From Styela clava (Eukaryota; Chordata; Ascidiacea; Stolidobranchia; Styelidae): DNA of 64,000 nt. Positions within the stretch are counted from its first letter, which is position 1. Every line of letters starts with the position of its first letter. Position numbers and translations under genes: made by a program. Location of the stretch: assembly GCF_964204865.1 (NCBI RefSeq), contig NC_135250.1:19521395-19585394 (forward strand), written 5' to 3'. Positions 60,075 to 64,000 of this stretch are shown here, one piece after another. The notes under the pieces are model-generated. The model was not told the origin of the DNA. It saw only the letters and a list, made by a program, of their open reading frames with translations, and did not search any database.

Positions 60075-61651
60075 ATTGTTTTTTTTGACGGTTTTTCACT
60101 GTTTTTAAGCATTTTAGCAGGGTTATTGGTGTTTTTCGACGGTTTTTTACTGTTTTTAAGCGTTTTAGCAGGGTTATTGATGTTTTTTGACGGTTTTTCA
60201 CTGTTTTTAAGCGTTTTAGCAGGGTTATTGGTGTTTTGACGGTTTTTCACTGTTTTTAAGCGTTTTAGCAGGGTTATTGGTGTTTTTTGACGGTTTTCCA
60301 CTCTTTTTAAGCGTTTTAGCAGGGTTATTGGTGTTTTTTGAAGGTTTTTCACTGTTTTTAAGCGTTTTAGCAGGGTTATTGGTGTTTTTTGACGGTTTTT
60401 CACTGTTTTTAAGCGTTTTAGCAGGGTTATTGGTGTTTTTTGACGGTTTTTCACTGTTTTTAAGCGTTTTAGCAGGGATATTGGTGTTTTTCGACTGTTT
60501 TCCACTGTTTTTAAGCGTTTTAGCAGGGTTATTGGTGTTTTTTGACGGTTTTTCACTGTTTTTAAGCGTTTTAGCAGGGTTGTTGGTGTTTTTTGACGGT
60601 TTTTCACTGTTTTAAAGCGTTTTAGCAGGGTTATTGGTGTTTTTTGACGGTTTTTCACTGTTTTTAAGCGTTTTAGCAGGGTTATTGGTGTTTTTTGACG
60701 GTTTTTCACTGTTTTTAAGCGTTTTAGCAGGGTCATTGGTGTTTTTTGACGCTTTTTCACTGTTTTTAAGCGTTTTAGCAGGGTCATTGGTGGTTTTTGA
60801 CGGTTTTTCACTGTTTTTAAGCGTTTTAGCAGGGTTATTGGTGTTTTTTGACGGTTTTTCACTGTTTTTAAGCCTTTTAGCAGGGTAATTAGTGTTTCTT
60901 GACGGTTTTTCACTGTTTTTAAGCGTTTTAGCAGGGTTATTGGTGTTTTTTGACGGTTTTTCACTGTTTTTAAGCGTATTAGCAGGGTTATTGGTGTTTT
61001 TTGACGGTTTTTCACTGTTTTTAAGCGTTTTAGCAGGGTTATTGGTGTTTTTTGACGGGTTTTCACTGTTTTTAAGCGTTTTAGCAGGGTTATTGTTGTT
61101 TTTTGACGGTTTTTCATTGTTTTTAAGCGTTTTGGCAGGGTTATTGGTGTTTTTTGACGGTTTTTCACTGTTTTTAAGCGTTTTAGCAGGGTTATTGGTG
61201 TTTTTTGACGGTTTTTCACTGTTTTTATGCGTTTTAGCAGGGTTATTGCTGTTTTTTGACGGTTTTTCACTGTTTTTAAGCGTTTTAGCAGGGTTATTGG
61301 TGTTTTTTGACGGTTTTTCACTGTTTTTAAGCGTTTTAGCAGGGTTATTGGTGTTTTTTGACAGTTTTTCACTGTTTTTAAACGTTTTAGCAGGGTTATT
61401 GGTGTTTTTTGACGGTTTTCACTGTTTTTAAGCGTTTTAGCAGGGTTATTGGTGTTTTTTGATGGTTTTTCACTGTTTTTAAGCGTTTTAGCAGGGTTAT
61501 TGGTGTTTTTTGACTGTTTTTCACTGTTTTTAAGCGTTTTAGCAGGGTTATTGGTGTTTTTGGACGGTTTTTCACTGTTTTTAAGCGTTTTAGCAGGGAT
61601 ATTGGTGTTTTTTGACTGTTTTTCACTGTTTTTAAGCGTTTTAGCAGGGTT
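60075..61651. repeat. Higher-order repeat block of the minisatellite, second copy
   Basis: Near-identical continuation of the preceding block up to about 61.3 kb. It then departs: the next long T-run marker comes after 1577 bp instead of 1629 bp, so at least one unit was lost and a few bases changed. To the right the units are more shuffled and carry more indels. Confidence 0.7.
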
Positions 61652-64000
61652 ATTGTTTTTTTTGACGGTTTTTCACTGTTTTTCAGCATTTTAGCAGGGT
61701 TATTGGTGTTTTTTGACGGTTTTTTACTGTTTTTAAGCGTTTTAGCAGGGTTATTGGTGTTTTTTGACTGTTTTTCACTGTTTTTAAGCGTTTTAGCAGG
61801 GTTATTGGTGTTTTTGACGGTTTTTCACTTTTTCTAAGCGTTTTAGCAGGGTTATTGGTGTTTTTTGACGGTTTTCCACTCTTTTTAAGCGTTTTAGCAG
61901 GGTTATTGGTGTTTTTTGAAGGTTTTTCACTGTTTTTAAGCGTTTTAGCAGGGTTATTGGTGTTTTTTGACGGTTTTTCACTGTTTTTAAGCGTTTTAGC
62001 AGGGTTATTGGTGTTTTTTGACGGTTTTTCACTGTTTTTAAGCGTTTTAGCAGGTTATTGGTGTTTTTTGACGGTTTTTCACTGTTTTTAAGCGTTTTAG
62101 CAGGGTTATTGGTGTTTTTTGACTGTTTTCCACTGTTTTTAAGCGTTTTAGCAGGGTTATTGGTGTTTTTTGACGGTTTTTCACTGTTTTTAAGCGTTTC
62201 AGCGGGGTCATTGGTGTTTTTTGACGGTTTTTCACTGTTTTTAAGCGTTTTAGCAGGGTCATTGGTGTTTTTTGACGGTTTTTTCACTGTTTTTAAGCGT
62301 TTTAGCAGGGTTATTGGTGTTTTTTGACGGTTTTTTACTGTTTTTAAGCGTTTTAGCAGGGTTATTGGTATTTTTTGACGTTTTTCACTGTTTTTAAGCG
62401 TTTTAGCAGGGTTATTGGTTTTTTTTTGACGGTTTTTCACTGTTTTTAAGCGTTTTAGCACGTATATTGGTGTTTTTTGACTGTTTTTCACTGTTTTTAA
62501 GCGTTTTAGCAGGGTTATTGGTGTTTTTTGACGGTTTTTCACTGTTTTTAAGCGTTTTAGCAGGATTATTGGTGTTTTTTGACGGTTTTTCACTGTTTTT
62601 AAGCGTTTTAGCAGGGTTATTGGTGTTTTTTGACGGTTTTTCACTGTTTTTAAGCGTTTAGCAGGGTTATTGGTGTTTTTGACGGTTTTTCACTGTTTTT
62701 AAGCGTTTTAGCAGTGTTATTGGTGTTTTTGACGGTTTTTCACTGTTTTTAAGCGTTTTAGCAGGGTTATTGGTGTTTTTTGACGGTTTTCCACTCTTTT
62801 TAAGCGTTTTAGCAGGGTTATTGGTGTTTTTTGAAGGTGTTTCACTGTTTTTAAGCGTTTTAGCAGGGTTATTGGTGTTTTTTGACGGTTTTTCACTGTT
62901 TTTAAGCGTTTTAGCAGGGTTCTTGGTGTTTTTTGACGGTTTTTCACTGTTTTTAAGCGTTTTAGCAGGGTTATTGGTGTTTTTCGACGGTTTTTCACTG
63001 TTTTTAAGCGTTTTAGCAGGGATATTGGTGTTTTTTGACTGTTTTCCACTGTTTTTAAGCGTTTTAGCAGGGTTATTGGTGTTTTTTGACGGTTTTTCAC
63101 TGTTTTCAAGCGTTTTAGCGGGGTCATTGGTGTTTTTTGACGGTTTTTCACTGTTTTTAAGCGTTTTAGCAGGGTCATTGGTGTTGTTTGACGGTTTTTT
63201 CACTGTTTTTAAGCGTTTTAGCAGGGTTATTGGTGTTTTTTGACGGTTTGTTACTGTTTTTAAGCGTTTTAGCAGGGTTATTGGTATTTTTTGACGATTT
63301 CACTGTTTTTAAGCGTTTTAGCAGGGTTATTGGTGTTTTTTGACGGTTTTTCACTGTTTTTAAGCGTTTTAGCAGGTATATTGGTGTTTTTTGACTGTTT
63401 TTCACTATTATTAAGCGTTTTAGCAGGGTTATTGGTGTTTTTTGACGGTTTTTCACTGTTTTTAAGCGTTTTAGCAGGATTATTGGTGTTTTTTGACGGT
63501 TTTTCACTGTTTTTAAGCGTTTTAGCAGGGTTATTGGTGTTTTTTGACGGTTTTTCACTGTTTTTAAGCGTTTTAGCAGGGTTATTGTTGTTTTTTGACG
63601 GTTTTTCACTGTTTTTAAGCGTATTAGCAGGGTTATTGGTGTTTTTTGACGGTTTTTCACTGCTTTTAAGCGTTTTAGCAGGGTTATTGGTGTTTTTTGA
63701 CGGTTTTTCACTGTTTTTAAGCGTTTTAGCAGGGTTATTGGTGTTTTTTGACGGTTTTTCACTGTTTTTAAGAGTTTTAGCAGGATTATTGGTGTTTTTT
63801 GACGGTTTTTCACTGTTTTTAAGCATTTTAGCAGGGTCATTGGTGTTTTTTGACGGTTTTCCACTGTTTTTAAGCGTTTAGCAGGGTTATTGGTGTTTTT
63901 TGACGGTTTTTCACTGTTTTTAGGCGTTTTAGCAGTGTTATTGGTGTTTTTGACGGTTTTTCATTGTTTTTAAGCGTTTTAGCAGGGCTATTGGTGTTTT

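Larger units (their letters stand above)
56951..64000. repeat. 51-bp T/G-rich minisatellite array
   Basis: About 138 tandem copies of a 51-bp unit run to the right edge of the window. The unit reads TTTTAGCAGGGTTATTGG, then TGTTTTTTGACGG, then TTTTTCACTGTTTTTAAGCG on the plus strand. By my count a consensus unit has 27 T, 13 G, 6 A and 5 C, a strong strand asymmetry. Because 51 is a multiple of three, a frame without a stop stays open through many copies. The plus frame repeats LLVFFDGFSLFLSVLAG and a minus frame repeats LKTVKNRQKTPITLLKR; after small indels another minus frame also stays open. I see no promoter, splice site or non-repetitive coding segment, so I call no protein. Copies differ by point changes and rare indels, for example short units near 58607 and 60236. 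Confidence 0.95.

Noticed and set aside
57221-61372. Minus-strand open frame of 1383 codons
   Set aside because: It is the 51-bp minisatellite read in a stop-free frame; several small indels shift it into another frame that is also open. No unique domain, promoter or splice signal.
56951-64000. Telomeric repeat
   Set aside because: TTAGCAGGG looks like a telomere motif but occurs once per 51-bp unit and not as a short tandem.
1-64000. Assembly artefact creating the block repeats
   Set aside because: Cannot be excluded by eye, but block copies carry both shared and private differences and blocks of several sizes, which simple over-assembly would not give. Long reads would decide.

Overview
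The window is two tandem arrays and nothing else that I can support. No protein-coding gene is visible. It comes from an AT-rich animal genome: the first 57 kb is built from U6 spliceosomal snRNA genes whose 3' half carries the animal-type UCGUGAAGCGUUCC rather than the plant-type end. I cannot name the species.

Positions 1-56950 are a head-to-tail array of a unit of about 440 bp, all in one orientation. Each unit holds a U6 snRNA copy on the minus strand, normally exactly 107 nt, the length of human U6, with ACAGAGA at transcript positions 41-47 and AGC at 53-55 as in human numbering. Upstream lie a TATA-like box (-24 to -31) and an element resembling a PSE (proximal sequence element, -48 to -66), the layout of RNA polymerase III U6 promoters. 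Each copy ends in an oligo-T run. I hand-counted 129 copies; about 92 are full length with both catalytic motifs intact, and 37 are truncated or mutated in ACAGAGA or AGC.

Copies fall into classes, using 107-nt transcript numbering. A: canonical. P: A56C. H: G36 in the 5' telestem arm, canonical elsewhere. C: G36 paired with C96, plus G59U. C*: G36 with U96, plus G59U. E: like C* with C68A; E2 also has C96. Broken classes: B/B2 (A45G, ACAGGGA), D (G44U and A45G, ACAUGGA, plus C55A so AGC becomes AGA), F (G44U, ACAUAGA), K (G46C, ACAGACA), L (G46A, ACAGAAA). The order of classes repeats in blocks of 4 and about 9 units, showing amplification of multi-unit blocks.

Positions 56951-64000 are a 51-bp minisatellite, very rich in T and G on the plus strand, with a higher-order period of 1629 bp. 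The two arrays abut at a TTAA shared by both. A 20-bp inverted fragment of the minisatellite also sits inside a U6 unit at 1706-1725, so the two repeats have exchanged sequence more than once. Long open frames in both arrays follow from repeat structure and are not called as genes.
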